Positions 1 to 7,901 are shown, numbered from the stretch's first letter. The stretch: 11,739 nucleotides of DNA from JAJFFW01 sp963922595 (GCA_963922595.1 CAWUIM010000086.1:1-11739); one strand, 5' to 3'. A program made the numbers and translations. The notes: generated by a model from the letters alone, not told the origin.

Positions 1-1
1 G

Positions 2-466
2 GTGGCCGCTGCAGCGGCGCGCGTTGAAACCGCGCCCTGCTGGGCGCTCATGCTGGCGTTTGAACAGCCGATCGGGCTCGGCCCCGACATGATGCGCGCG
101 CCCACAGAAGACATCGCCTGGATCGCGCGCAACAGCGCGAAAGCAGGGCGCGAGACGGCGCCTGAGACCTGGGTCGTCCACGCCGCCCCCGCCTGGAGCG
201 CAGCGAACCTGGCGCTTGAAAAAGAAGACGCCGCGGAAGCGATCCACCGTCAGCTTACAGAGCAAATGCCAGCCTTTTCAGCCGCGCCGCTTTATAAAGC
301 GGCCCACCGCTGGCGCTACGCCATGACGACAAAGCCCCTCGGCGCGCCCTACGCCGCCAATGAGACCAGAACCTTCCTCGCCGCCGGAGACTGGTGCCTC
401 GGCGCGCGCATCGAGGACGCGTTTAGGAGCGGGGTCGCAGCGGCGGCGGTTTTGGCGGGCGGTTGA
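2..466 (+). CDS. Renalase-like FAD-dependent amine oxidase, C-terminal part (5' end outside window)
   Basis: The frame is open to the left edge, so only the last 154 residues are seen; the GTG at position 2 is not a convincing start. The C-terminal stretch AGDWCLGARIEDAFRSGVAAA matches the closing FAD-contacting motif (G-D-x3-G-x-R-I/V-E-x-A-x2-S-G) of the renalase-like branch of NAD(P)/FAD-dependent amine oxidoreductases. The upstream PCWALMLAFE and the spacing APAWSAAN also fit that group. Family members are soluble flavoproteins that oxidise amines or dihydropyridine compounds; the substrate here cannot be read. The GC content is high (one 60-base line counts 40/60), unlike the lower-GC genes to its right. 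Part of this 3' end (305-387) recurs as a broken copy at 10774-10856. A short hairpin follows the stop. Confidence 0.75.
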   Translation: MAAAAARVETAPCWALMLAFEQPIGLGPDMMRAPTEDIAWIARNSAKAGRETAPETWVVHAAPAWSAANLALEKEDAAEAIHRQLTEQMPAFSAAPLYKAAHRWRYAMTTKPLGAPYAANETRTFLAAGDWCLGARIEDAFRSGVAAAAVLAGG

Positions 467-470
467 ATGG

Positions 471-491
471 GGCGCTTGATGCGCCTTATTT
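471..491 (+). terminator. Possible intrinsic terminator of the renalase-like gene
   Basis: GGCGC (471-475) and GCGCC (481-485) form a 5-bp GC stem around a 5-base loop and are followed at once by TTATTT (486-491). It starts 4 bases after the stop codon of the upstream gene. The stem is short and the T tract is interrupted, so the call is tentative. Confidence 0.45.
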
Positions 492-670
492 GCTGATTGA
501 TAGGCAAGCGATCAGTCTGAGAATCCAAAATACAGAAAGAATCATACCTACAATGGCATGGATTGCTTGGGCAAGCCAGGATCACTTGGGATTTTACTTT
601 CGATCAGGCGAGTGCGCGCACTGTGTCGCCAGTGAATAGATTCCGACAAAACACAAATGCCGATAGCACA

Positions 671-694
671 ATAACCCATTATTATGGGGATTAT
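671..694 (-). terminator. Hairpin just downstream of lanT
   Basis: Read on the minus strand, ATAA-TC-CCCAT-AATA-ATGGG-TTAT folds into a 9-bp stem with a two-base bulge and a 4-base loop, starting 26 bases after the lanT stop. No clear U tract follows, so it may act as an RNA 3' stabiliser or a weak terminator rather than a standard intrinsic one. It is placed where the end of the lanthipeptide operon transcript would be expected. Confidence 0.3.
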
Positions 695-720
695 CCCGAA
701 TTGTTTATGGCGACCGTGGT

Positions 721-2844
721 TTACGATATCGGATCGTTCGCAACATAAAACTTCAACTTTTCCTTTGAAACTTGTTCGTTCGTCACGTCGACGATTTTGC
801 CGTTCTCCATTCTCAGGATGCGATCTGCGATACGGATGAGCTCTGGTCTGTGCGCGATTACAAATTTTGTCATCAGCATTGATTTGAGAACAATTCCTAT
901 TTCCTGTTCGGCGGCTTCGTCGAGATTCGCCGTGCCCTCATCCAGGAACAACATGTCAGGATCGCGATAGAGGGCTCTTGCAAGCAAGAGACGTTGACGC
1001 TGCCCGCCCGATAACGCCGCCCCCATATCGCCGATATAGGAATAGTATCCCATCGGCATGGCGTCTATCTCCTTGGCGATCCGCGCATCTCGAGCGGCCT
1101 TTCTCACGCGTTCTTCATCAAGTTCGGGATCGAAAAAAGCAATATTTTCCGCGATGGTTCCAGAAAGCAGACTGTCGTCTTGCATGACGACGCCAATTCG
1201 CGAACGAAAATGCCGAAGCCCAAGCGCTGAAAGGGATTGCTGGTCGACCATGACTTGGCCGGATGCTGGTGTCAGAAGTCCAAGCATCACTTTGAGAAGC
1301 GTGGTTTTTCCGCCACCGGAAGGCCCAGTCAGTGACACGAATTCTCCAGGTTCGATCGTAACATTCACATCTTCAAATACGCAGGGCTCTTGCGTGCTGT
1401 AACGAAAACTTAGATTCTTAAGTTCGATCGCGCCCGACAATCGTTCGTGATTTGCTTTCGCGCCGCGATCCAGGCCCTCTTCACGCGGCGTTTGTACGAT
1501 GTCTGTCAGCCGATCCACATGAAGGCCAAGCATTCTGAATTCAATTCCCTTTTCAACAAGGCCGAGAATGCGGTCCACAAAATTTTGACGGTAGGCCATA
1601 AAGGCAAAGAGCATTCCGATGCTCATTTCACCGTTCATGACAAACAGCGAGCCAGCGAAGACGACGATAATAATTTGCAATCCAAAGGCGATAGAATTGC
1701 CGAGCTTGAGAAGAATGGATAGCCGCTCTTCAGCGACAGTGGCGTTTACGACACGCGTATAGGCGTTCCGCCAGCCGGCCTCCCGGTCAGCCTCTCCACC
1801 AAATAATTTTATTGCGCGCGCGCCCTGAATCGTTTCCATCAGGAAAGTCTGCTCAACCGCCTTATCAATAATTTTTTTCTCGTTACGGCGGCGCATCATC
1901 GGAAACATGATAGCCGAAAAAATGACATATAAGATCGTCATTCCAAAGACAATTAGGGCAAGACGCCAATCGTAATAGATGATCAATGCGGCTGTTGTGA
2001 GGGCCAAGAGGCCATCAATCAGCGCCGCTACAACACTCTGCGTCATTGCCTCCTGTATTGGTTGTACTGACATCATGCGAGAAACAACATCGCCCAGATG
2101 ACGCTTCTCAAAATAAGAAGTAGGCAGACGGAGTAAATGTCTTAAAATATTTCCAGCCATTTGGAATGTTAGCGATTGCCCAATTAGGAGAATAACCCAC
2201 GAGCGAAGCGCTTCGGTTATGGCGCTGATGAGATACAAGAATCCAAACCCAAGCGCCAGGATCAGAAGAAAATTCTCGTCGTACCGTAGTATCGCTTCAT
2301 CTACGGCAACCTGCAGATACAGCGGCAACGCAAGAATGACCCCTTGGAAAACGATCGAAAGGAGTGCGATCTGGATGAGCGCGCGTTTAAGGCCGCTCAT
2401 CCGGCTCCAGAAATCGGACAACCGTGTGCGCGCCACCATGGACCGTGGTCGGAAGTCCACGGTCGGCGACAATTCCAGGGCGACGCCTGTGAAATGGTCG
2501 GAGGCTTCTGCAAATGACATGTGAACGCGCCCTTGGGCGGGATCGTTGAGTATGATTTTTTTGCGCCTTACTTCGACTAGCACGACGAAGTGGCTCATGT
2601 CCCAATGCAAAATTGCAGGGCATTTGAGATTTGCTAAACTATTCAATTCGAGCTTTACGGCGCGTGCGCTGAGATTGAGTTCATCAGCGATCGCGATCAG
2701 TTGGCGCAAATTGGCCCCTTTGAGCGACGGCGCATGGGACTGACGTAATTGAATCAGATCTGTTTTTAACCCGTAGTGAGACGCGACCATGGCTAAGCAT
2801 GCTAAACCGCATTCGGTTGCTTCGCCCTGAATAATGGGCCTCAT
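721..2844 (-). CDS. lanT: LanT: bifunctional C39 peptidase / ABC exporter for the lanthipeptide
   Basis: This 707-residue inner-membrane protein would remove the leader after the double glycine and pump out the modified core. Residues 1 to about 125 are a C39 peptidase: Q6 (oxyanion), C12 in TECGLACLAM, H85 in SHFVVL and D101 in LNDPAQG give the complete catalytic set. Residues about 155-430 are the transmembrane part, with the coupling segment LPTSYFEKRHLGDVVSRM near 240. Residues 470-700 are the ATPase: Walker A GPSGGGKT (507-514), Q-loop Q555, signature LSGGQ (611-615), Walker B MLFLDE (631-636) and H-loop H665. The usual D-E-A-T after Walker B reads D-E-G-T. Length is normal for the family. 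The start is supported by GGAGAG 7 bases upstream (2852-2857). It follows the HlyD adaptor gene by 36 bases and is the last gene of the operon. Confidence 0.93.
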   Translation of the reverse strand: MRPIIQGEATECGLACLAMVASHYGLKTDLIQLRQSHAPSLKGANLRQLIAIADELNLSARAVKLELNSLANLKCPAILHWDMSHFVVLVEVRRKKIILNDPAQGRVHMSFAEASDHFTGVALELSPTVDFRPRSMVARTRLSDFWSRMSGLKRALIQIALLSIVFQGVILALPLYLQVAVDEAILRYDENFLLILALGFGFLYLISAITEALRSWVILLIGQSLTFQMAGNILRHLLRLPTSYFEKRHLGDVVSRMMSVQPIQEAMTQSVVAALIDGLLALTTAALIIYYDWRLALIVFGMTILYVIFSAIMFPMMRRRNEKKIIDKAVEQTFLMETIQGARAIKLFGGEADREAGWRNAYTRVVNATVAEERLSILLKLGNSIAFGLQIIIVVFAGSLFVMNGEMSIGMLFAFMAYRQNFVDRILGLVEKGIEFRMLGLHVDRLTDIVQTPREEGLDRGAKANHERLSGAIELKNLSFRYSTQEPCVFEDVNVTIEPGEFVSLTGPSGGGKTTLLKVMLGLLTPASGQVMVDQQSLSALGLRHFRSRIGVVMQDDSLLSGTIAENIAFFDPELDEERVRKAARDARIAKEIDAMPMGYYSYIGDMGAALSGGQRQRLLLARALYRDPDMLFLDEGTANLDEAAEQEIGIVLKSMLMTKFVIAHRPELIRIADRILRMENGKIVDVTNEQVSKEKLKFYVANDPIS

Positions 2845-2880
2845 CGCCTATCTCTCCGGAAACTGAAAACGCGCAACGCC

Positions 2881-4101
2881 TCATGCTCCCGATTGGAAAA
2901 GGCGCCACAATCGACGACGTTCAAGAAGAATATCCGCTTTCAGGAGCATGCCGGCTTGTAGGGGACGTAGGTCTCCATTAACACCGATGGCCTGCGCTTT
3001 GAGATCGGCGACGACGCGATAGACGGGATCCGTCGATTGAATTGAAATGGGCAATTCGCTTGTATCGAATGGCGACGCCGAAATGGTCCGTACGATGCCG
3101 GGAAGAACGCCGAACTTTTGATGCGGGAATGCATCAATCCGAACGTTGACTGGTTGGCCAGGCTTTATAAAGCCCGCGGCTCGGGTCGGTACAAATAGTT
3201 CAACCTGAAGGACGCCGCCTTCTGGAATGAGCATCATTAATAAGCGGTCTCGGTCCGTTGCTTGGCCGACTTTAACTGTTGCAGCGGCGATAGAAGCAGA
3301 AATCGGCGCCTTTAGAACAAGACTGCGGCTGGCTTCATAGTCCGTTCGTTGTCGCGCCAACGTTTCCAACTGTCCAATGAGCGCAAGTTTTTCAGCCTGT
3401 TTTTCTGTGGGTAGCGCTTTGAGATTTCCTTCAGCCTGCTGCAGCTGTCGATCAAGAGAGAGTTTTTGGCGGGTAAGTTCCGCTTGACTTTGTGTTAAAA
3501 CGAGCAGCGTTTCCTCATGCGTTAATACCTCCAGTTCTGATGCGTTATTTTCAGCCAGAAGAGCGCGGTATCGATTAAGTATTTCGCTTGCGATTTTGAT
3601 CCGCGCCTTTTGCGCTGTATGTTGGTCAAGGATTGAGGCGCGTTCGGCTTTTAGAATTTTTAAGTTTTCGAAAAGTTGATTTTTTTTGTTTTCGAAGTCG
3701 CCATCGAGTGATTCAAGATGGCTTGATATTTCATTATACTGAACAGTAATACTTTCCAATTGGGCGTCAGTTGCACGCCGGCCGTCAGGCAAAGTGTGAT
3801 TGACGCCGAGTGTAAGAAGTGCGGCGCCTGCTTCGACTTGCTCTCCTTGTGTCGCGAGAATTCCGGTGACAATTGCCCGCTGCGGGGAGGAAATCCTCAC
3901 TAGCCCTTGGTCGGGCGTTAGCCAGCCGACCACGGTTTGTTTGCGGCTGTACGAAGCGAAGATAAGAAACAGAACAATGCTGGAGAACAAGACGGCGAGC
4001 AGTAAGGTAATCGCCCAGTGAGACAAAGGCGTATCAATACGCACATCGCCGTAAAGTCTTTGGGTCTGTTTTTCGGTGACTTCTTTTCGAAAGATCGACA
4101 T
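2881..4101 (-). CDS. HlyD-family periplasmic adaptor subunit of the peptide exporter
   Basis: This 406-residue membrane-fusion protein should link LanT in the inner membrane to an outer-membrane channel. One hydrophobic segment (about 28-50) anchors it. A half lipoyl/barrel-sandwich motif follows (about 65-100), then a long heptad-rich helical region (about 110-260), the second lipoyl half (LVLKAPISASIAAATVKVGQ, 261-280), and a beta-barrel/membrane-proximal part containing GQPVNVRIDAFPHQKFG (315-331). This order is typical of HlyD, CvaA and related type I secretion adaptors. The start lies 18 bases after the lanM stop, with no good Shine-Dalgarno motif, so translation may be coupled to lanM. 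The coding DNA includes a very AT-rich stretch (20 of 60 GC in the line at 3661-3720). No TolC-like partner gene is in the window; a chromosomal one may serve. Confidence 0.9.
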   Translation of the reverse strand: MSIFRKEVTEKQTQRLYGDVRIDTPLSHWAITLLLAVLFSSIVLFLIFASYSRKQTVVGWLTPDQGLVRISSPQRAIVTGILATQGEQVEAGAALLTLGVNHTLPDGRRATDAQLESITVQYNEISSHLESLDGDFENKKNQLFENLKILKAERASILDQHTAQKARIKIASEILNRYRALLAENNASELEVLTHEETLLVLTQSQAELTRQKLSLDRQLQQAEGNLKALPTEKQAEKLALIGQLETLARQRTDYEASRSLVLKAPISASIAAATVKVGQATDRDRLLMMLIPEGGVLQVELFVPTRAAGFIKPGQPVNVRIDAFPHQKFGVLPGIVRTISASPFDTSELPISIQSTDPVYRVVADLKAQAIGVNGDLRPLQAGMLLKADILLERRRLWRLFQSGA

Positions 4102-4119
4102 GACGACGAGTATGACGGA

Positions 4120-7100
4120 CTATGCTTCGATCGACGAGCGAAATTGTCGAGGGCTTTGGAGCGCAAGTATCGACGGCGTCGTCGGATTTGCATTCCTGAG
4201 CAGGCCGTATCCGATACCGGCAAGGCCCGCCATGAGACCCAAGGGTTCCACTTGACGGGCGAAACCCGTTCGCCAGCCAACACCGTTTCTGCTTTTGAGG
4301 ATGCCGGCCGCCAATTGCTCGCACGCATCCGACAATTGATGGTCGTTCAATGCTGACGCAATGAGCTGGAGGCATTCTAGGTTTCCAAAATCGCCATGAC
4401 AGAGACTATGGTTTCGACCAAAGCCTTTAGCCAGCGTCGTATCGGCGGCGAGGCGCAGTTCTTGGTCAAATTCAGGCGCCTGCGCGCCCAGCATCTCTCT
4501 CATCAAAAGTCGACTGACGCCGATGCCGGGCGCGCCGTGACACCAAGCGACCACGTAGTTTTCGTCGACTTCCGTGTCGGCCCCTGGACGGAGGCCTTCT
4601 CGCACATCCAGCCAGTTTCGCTCCGATGGTGAATATAAACTGCGATCATAGCGGAGAGCCTTATGCGCAGCGTTTTCGTAATCATCGCCATCGACATGTT
4701 GAGAAAGGCGAAGTAAGGCGACGGCGATGCCGGCTGCGCCATGGGAGAAACCGCCAAGAGGCCGCGAGCCAGCTATCGCAAGCCGCCATCCGAGCCCTTC
4801 ACCGCACGTCATTGCGTTATCCAACAGGTGTGCGCCGCATGCGCGGGAATATTCTATTAAATCCGTATGCCCGTCATCAATGAGGTTCGCTGCGCCCAAG
4901 ATAAAACCAGCCGCTCCGCCGACAACGTCGTAGACGTCGTCTTCCAGCGTCAGAAGATCGGGGGGCGGAAGGAGCGCCTTGGCGTCGCCAATAATCTTCG
5001 CGTCGTCCCACAGAGTGCTAAGATGTTGGGCGGCATACAAGATGCTTCCCCAACCGGTGAAAGCGCCGATGCCGGTGACCTTTCGGCGCCCTGATTGCAG
5101 AATAAACATCGCATTCCGCCATGCGTCTTCGGCGAGGTCGCGATATTTAGAGTTTCCAGTTTCAGCTCCCAGGTAAGCCAGAAAGAGAGCGATCCCAGGG
5201 AGGCCAGAATAGAGGTCTTCGCCAGCGTCACGATACGCCCATCCGCGCTTTTCGCCGGGAACGCAAGTGAACCAGGTTGCAGAAGTATCGCTGCGAAAGC
5301 TGAGTTGCGCCAAATAGTCCGCTATGTCCGTTGCGGCGTTTAGAAAGGCGGATGACGGCGCCCGATCCCCCGAAACGTTGATTGTGTAATCATTGAAACC
5401 GCCGGCGCTTGCATTCGCTTCAATAACCAACAGACTTTTTTCAACTAACCAGCTTTGCCGGGCTCGATCATCGGGGCCGAATCCCGCCAGTTTTTTGTGA
5501 ATTGTCTCACGTGCGGATATTGGGAAGACGTTCGGGACAATGCCGCCATTGCATGTCTTCAAATCGCGCCCCGAGACAGTTGTTGAAAAAGCCGGAATGT
5601 CATTTCGCCAATAGGCGTCGCGTTCGGCTTCAACAACGCGGGTTAACACGGGATAGCGGATTGTGTCGGCCCAAAGCCGATCAAAAAAGAGGTCTCGCTC
5701 CAGAGCATTCCGCAACATGTCGGGGTGAAACGCATCAGATAGTTGCAGTCCATAATAAAACGTTGGTCGTAAAATGATGCGAATTTGGGCGTCGTCAAAT
5801 TCGCATAATGGCCCATCGTCGGCGACCAACGCGTCGCGATGCGTCAGCAATAAATTGTAGATGTCGTGAAAACCGCTGAGAATGTTGGGAATATAAGCGC
5901 AAATATCTATGGCGTCGCCGTTCAATGTCGCCATATGCTTGCCCGGTTGCATTGGCGCTTTTTTCCGGACCAGTTTCATTTCATCCGTTCCCGGCTTTTC
6001 CAATAGGAGCAGTGGGACAGAAGAGAGTTGTTTCGGCGCCGTCAGCCCGCCGATGTCGACACCGTCACGGCCATGTTCTGTTTTCCAGATTTGTTGCGGC
6101 AGGAGGCCGGGACCGAGGACAGATTTGAATGCGTCATTACCGGGCGGCGCGTGATCGCCCAAAAAACCTAGGAGCGAGAGGTCCGGTTGGATTAGCGTCT
6201 CGAGGTCAACCAGCATAGGGTGGGGACCTGCGGCGATGATATTTTCGTGATGGAAATCACTTGCATTGAAAAGATAGAGTATTCCGAGATAGGCGCCTTG
6301 CCGATAATAAAAATCTTGGACTTCGCCTTCGTTGGCGCAAGCGGCGTGCTCGACATATTCGATCCAACCATGATCGCCGCGGGATAAGATTCGTGGAAGC
6401 TTCAGTTTATTTTGTAACCCTCGGTTATTTATCCACGTAACGAACGCGCCAAAAGCTTCGTAGGTTTTTGTCGATTGAGGGCGATAAACGATTTGGTCGC
6501 CACTGGTGAATATAAGAATAGAGACAGACCGTCCATCGCAATGGTCGTCGCCGGCGGCCAGTCTAATTGAAGATAAGGTCTGCGCCTTGTTAGCAAAAAA
6601 ATGGGCGCGAATATCCGCGGCGTCTTTGCAAAAATCAGACAATAATTCAGTTACAAACGATTCCCATTGCGCAACAGTATTAATAAGCGCGCGCATCAGT
6701 ACGGGGTATTTGCGGGTCAAATATTTTCTATAACGAGACGTTGCGATTAAATCGCAGAAAAATTGAAACCGCGCTTCGGGACTCTCCCCCCTTAAAGCAC
6801 TAGTTTGTCGCGCTTCTCCAAGTTCATGCAACAATGTTCGCTGCGTCATACGCGCGATTTTACCGGTAAGGTGAGAAAACAAGGCGTCAGCGACATCATC
6901 GACGTGTAGCGACACGCCGCCGGCTGTCTGCGCGCATTTTTCGTGAATGCGACGATACGCATCGCCCAACATCGGACCGATAATCGCAGGGAATTCTTCA
7001 AGATGTTCTGCGTCGGCGGGCGTTATACGGCGCAGCAATGAACGCCAGTCGTCAGGATCGCCGCCGCGGCTATCGCCAATTTGCTGCGCGCCACGTGATC

Positions 7101-7425
7101 GGTAAATCTGAAAAAATTCCTGAAACCGTCGGTCGTTTCTTAGCTCCGATAGGCTGGGCGTCAGCGATAAAATATCAATAAAATCGTCGAATGAAACGTC
7201 AGCGACGCGTAGACGTTTCCTAAAAAAATTGTCATCGTCAAAAGGGCGTTGAGCGCGCCAGCGATGGATGAGATCGAGTAGATCTATCTCATTTTCGTCA
7301 GAAGCCGGGTTTGCGCCGTCACCATTATCCCCAACGCTTAAACTCTCTGGATGCTGTGCATCGACCCGCGCAAAAAACAACGTTTTGCGCTCGCTCAAAT
7401 TAAGCGCATTGCCCCATATGCTCAT
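4120..7425 (-). CDS. lanM: LanM class II lanthipeptide synthetase
   Basis: This 1101-residue bifunctional enzyme dehydrates Ser/Thr (via ATP-dependent phosphorylation and elimination) and then adds Cys thiols to the resulting dehydro residues. The dehydratase half shows YRPQSTKTYEAF (314-325), SDFHHENII (389-397), LVDLETL (405-411) and RPTFYYGLQ (553-561), all hallmark LanM motifs. The LanC-like half shows DLYSGLPGIALFLAYLG (737-753), GGFSHGAAG (891-899), WCHGAPG (961-967) and LCHGDFG (1008-1014). Thus the three zinc ligands C962, C1009 and H1010 are intact, as is H895. It ends with the usual GLMAGLAGIGYGLLR. The frame stays open upstream to 7602, but that would overlap lanA. The ATG at 7425 is chosen because GAGG (7432-7435) sits 6 bases upstream and it begins 64 bases after the lanA stop. 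Length is at the upper end of the usual range. Confidence 0.95.
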   Translation of the reverse strand: MSIWGNALNLSERKTLFFARVDAQHPESLSVGDNGDGANPASDENEIDLLDLIHRWRAQRPFDDDNFFRKRLRVADVSFDDFIDILSLTPSLSELRNDRRFQEFFQIYRSRGAQQIGDSRGGDPDDWRSLLRRITPADAEHLEEFPAIIGPMLGDAYRRIHEKCAQTAGGVSLHVDDVADALFSHLTGKIARMTQRTLLHELGEARQTSALRGESPEARFQFFCDLIATSRYRKYLTRKYPVLMRALINTVAQWESFVTELLSDFCKDAADIRAHFFANKAQTLSSIRLAAGDDHCDGRSVSILIFTSGDQIVYRPQSTKTYEAFGAFVTWINNRGLQNKLKLPRILSRGDHGWIEYVEHAACANEGEVQDFYYRQGAYLGILYLFNASDFHHENIIAAGPHPMLVDLETLIQPDLSLLGFLGDHAPPGNDAFKSVLGPGLLPQQIWKTEHGRDGVDIGGLTAPKQLSSVPLLLLEKPGTDEMKLVRKKAPMQPGKHMATLNGDAIDICAYIPNILSGFHDIYNLLLTHRDALVADDGPLCEFDDAQIRIILRPTFYYGLQLSDAFHPDMLRNALERDLFFDRLWADTIRYPVLTRVVEAERDAYWRNDIPAFSTTVSGRDLKTCNGGIVPNVFPISARETIHKKLAGFGPDDRARQSWLVEKSLLVIEANASAGGFNDYTINVSGDRAPSSAFLNAATDIADYLAQLSFRSDTSATWFTCVPGEKRGWAYRDAGEDLYSGLPGIALFLAYLGAETGNSKYRDLAEDAWRNAMFILQSGRRKVTGIGAFTGWGSILYAAQHLSTLWDDAKIIGDAKALLPPPDLLTLEDDVYDVVGGAAGFILGAANLIDDGHTDLIEYSRACGAHLLDNAMTCGEGLGWRLAIAGSRPLGGFSHGAAGIAVALLRLSQHVDGDDYENAAHKALRYDRSLYSPSERNWLDVREGLRPGADTEVDENYVVAWCHGAPGIGVSRLLMREMLGAQAPEFDQELRLAADTTLAKGFGRNHSLCHGDFGNLECLQLIASALNDHQLSDACEQLAAGILKSRNGVGWRTGFARQVEPLGLMAGLAGIGYGLLRNANPTTPSILALQSPRQFRSSIEA

Positions 7426-7431
7426 AGAGCG

Positions 7432-7435
7432 CCTC
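7432..7435 (-). promoter_or_regulatory. Ribosome binding site deciding the lanM start
   Basis: GAGG on the minus strand sits 6 bases before ATG 7425. It supports this start over the in-frame upstream methionines, which all lie inside lanA. Confidence 0.5.
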
Positions 7436-7450
7436 GAGAAAATACGATCC

Positions 7451-7476
7451 GGGTCGGCCGCCAAAGCGACCAACCC
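7451..7476 (-). terminator. Stem-loop between lanA and lanM (leaky terminator or processing/stability element)
   Basis: On the minus strand GGGTTGGTCGC (7476-7466) pairs with GCGGCCGACCC (7461-7451) around a TTTG loop. This gives 11 continuous pairs, two of them G-U. It begins 13 bases after the lanA stop. The U-rich run UAUUUU starts only 6 bases past the stem, so termination would be partial. In many lantibiotic operons a read-through terminator after lanA keeps precursor mRNA in excess over the synthetase mRNA, and this hairpin is in that position. Confidence 0.6.
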
Positions 7477-7489
7477 AGCAGTCTGAGAA

Positions 7490-7675
7490 CTAGTAGCAAT
7501 GCCGCGGCGGGCAAGGCGTCGAGAACGGCGAAGGTCCGCCGCAACCGCCCGATACGCTGGCCAGCGCCTCGTCATCGAGGTCGAGAATATCGCCGGCCGC
7601 ACTTTCCTTCGGTGCGGTCAGTTCATCTCTTTTCTTAGGGTCACGTAATGCTTTCAACAGGTCTTCTTTTTTCAC
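7490..7675 (-). CDS. lanA: LanA: lanthipeptide precursor with double-glycine leader
   Basis: This 61-residue peptide starts with GTG, supported by a very strong AAGGAGG 4 bases upstream. The leader (residues 1-44) is charged and helical, beginning MKKEDLLKALRDPKKRDEL and ending LDDEALASVSGG. That fits the E-L-x-x-V-x-G-G type cut by C39 peptidases. The predicted core (45-61) is CGGPSPFSTPCPPRHCY, with Cys at core positions 1, 11 and 16, Ser/Thr at 5, 8 and 9, and five prolines. The counts allow up to three thioether rings. Cys1 lies N-terminal to every Ser/Thr, so it would need a reversed ring or a disulfide. A second GG (core 2-3) leaves open a cut three residues further on. It lies directly upstream of lanM. 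I do not recognise the core as any characterised lantibiotic. Confidence 0.9.
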   Translation of the reverse strand: MKKEDLLKALRDPKKRDELTAPKESAAGDILDLDDEALASVSGGCGGPSPFSTPCPPRHCY

Positions 7676-7679
7676 AAGT

Positions 7680-7686
7680 CCTCCTT
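7680..7686 (-). promoter_or_regulatory. Strong Shine-Dalgarno of lanA
   Basis: Minus-strand AAGGAGG lies 4 bases before GTG 7675. It is the best ribosome binding site in the window and justifies calling a non-ATG start. It fits high expression of the precursor. Confidence 0.75.
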
Positions 7687-7821
7687 CAACGACCGTGAGG
7701 CCGAAGTTGTTAAGTGTAAAAAATACTAGACTTACTTAAGGCATGAAGGCGTTATAATAATCGGTAAACCAATTATTGTGTTTTCGTATTTGCATACGCC
7801 AACACTGCGCCCTCATCTCCG

Positions 7822-7849
7822 ACTATACATCCTGCGCTTCGCTCGACAA
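7822..7849 (-). promoter_or_regulatory. Candidate sigma-70-type promoter for the lanA operon
   Basis: On the minus strand TTGTCG (7849-7844; 4 of 6 matches to TTGACA) is followed after 16 bases by TATAGT (7827-7822; 5 of 6 matches to TATAAT). Transcription would begin near 7815, giving a leader of about 140 bases before the GTG. Found by eye; other AT-rich stretches nearer the gene lacked a paired -35. Confidence 0.4.
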
Positions 7850-7881
7850 GTTAAAAAAAAGATCATGTTACGCCCGGAGCG

Positions 7882-7901
7882 TGTAAACCGTGCGGTGTAC
7901 A
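7882..7901. promoter_or_regulatory. Imperfect palindrome, possible operator or activator site
   Basis: TGTAAACCG-TG-CGGTGTACA has 8 of 9 half-site positions symmetric. It is centred roughly 75 bases upstream of the predicted lanA transcription start, a spacing compatible with an upstream activator site. Alternatively it is part of the 3' region of the oxidoreductase transcript, but no U tract follows directly. The regulator is unknown. Confidence 0.35.

Larger units (their letters stand above)
467..720. other. Gene-free left junction region with several palindromes
   Basis: No credible gene lies between the renalase-like gene and the converging end of lanT. The 61-residue frame at 563-748 has no recognisable domain and no clear ribosome binding site, and it runs into lanT. 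The segment contains three dyads: GCTTG-GG-CAAGC (565-576), the perfect 12-base palindrome AGTGCGCGCACT (611-622), and CACTG-N6-CAGTG (619-634) sharing its right half. A further hairpin lies at 671-694. No transposase, tRNA or integrase-like sequence was seen. It marks the boundary between GC-rich flank and lower-GC cluster. Confidence 0.5.

Noticed and set aside
563..748. 61-codon plus-strand frame at the left junction
   Set aside because: It has no recognisable motif or ribosome binding site and overlaps the 3' end of lanT on the other strand.
4018..4375. Plus- and minus-strand frames of about 112-136 codons across the lanM/HlyD junction
   Set aside because: They overlap the well-supported ends of lanM and the HlyD gene in other frames and lack domains.
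7426..7602. N-terminal extension of lanM to 7602 (59 extra residues)
   Set aside because: The frame is open but antisense-free overlap would cover most of lanA, including its core. The extension is Arg/Ala-rich without LanM-like sequence, and a ribosome binding site precedes ATG 7425.
7853..7890. Intrinsic terminator for the GMC oxidoreductase ending in the eight-base T run
   Set aside because: The only stem near it (around TCCGG) is short and bulged and lies several bases from the T run, so it does not meet the usual pattern.
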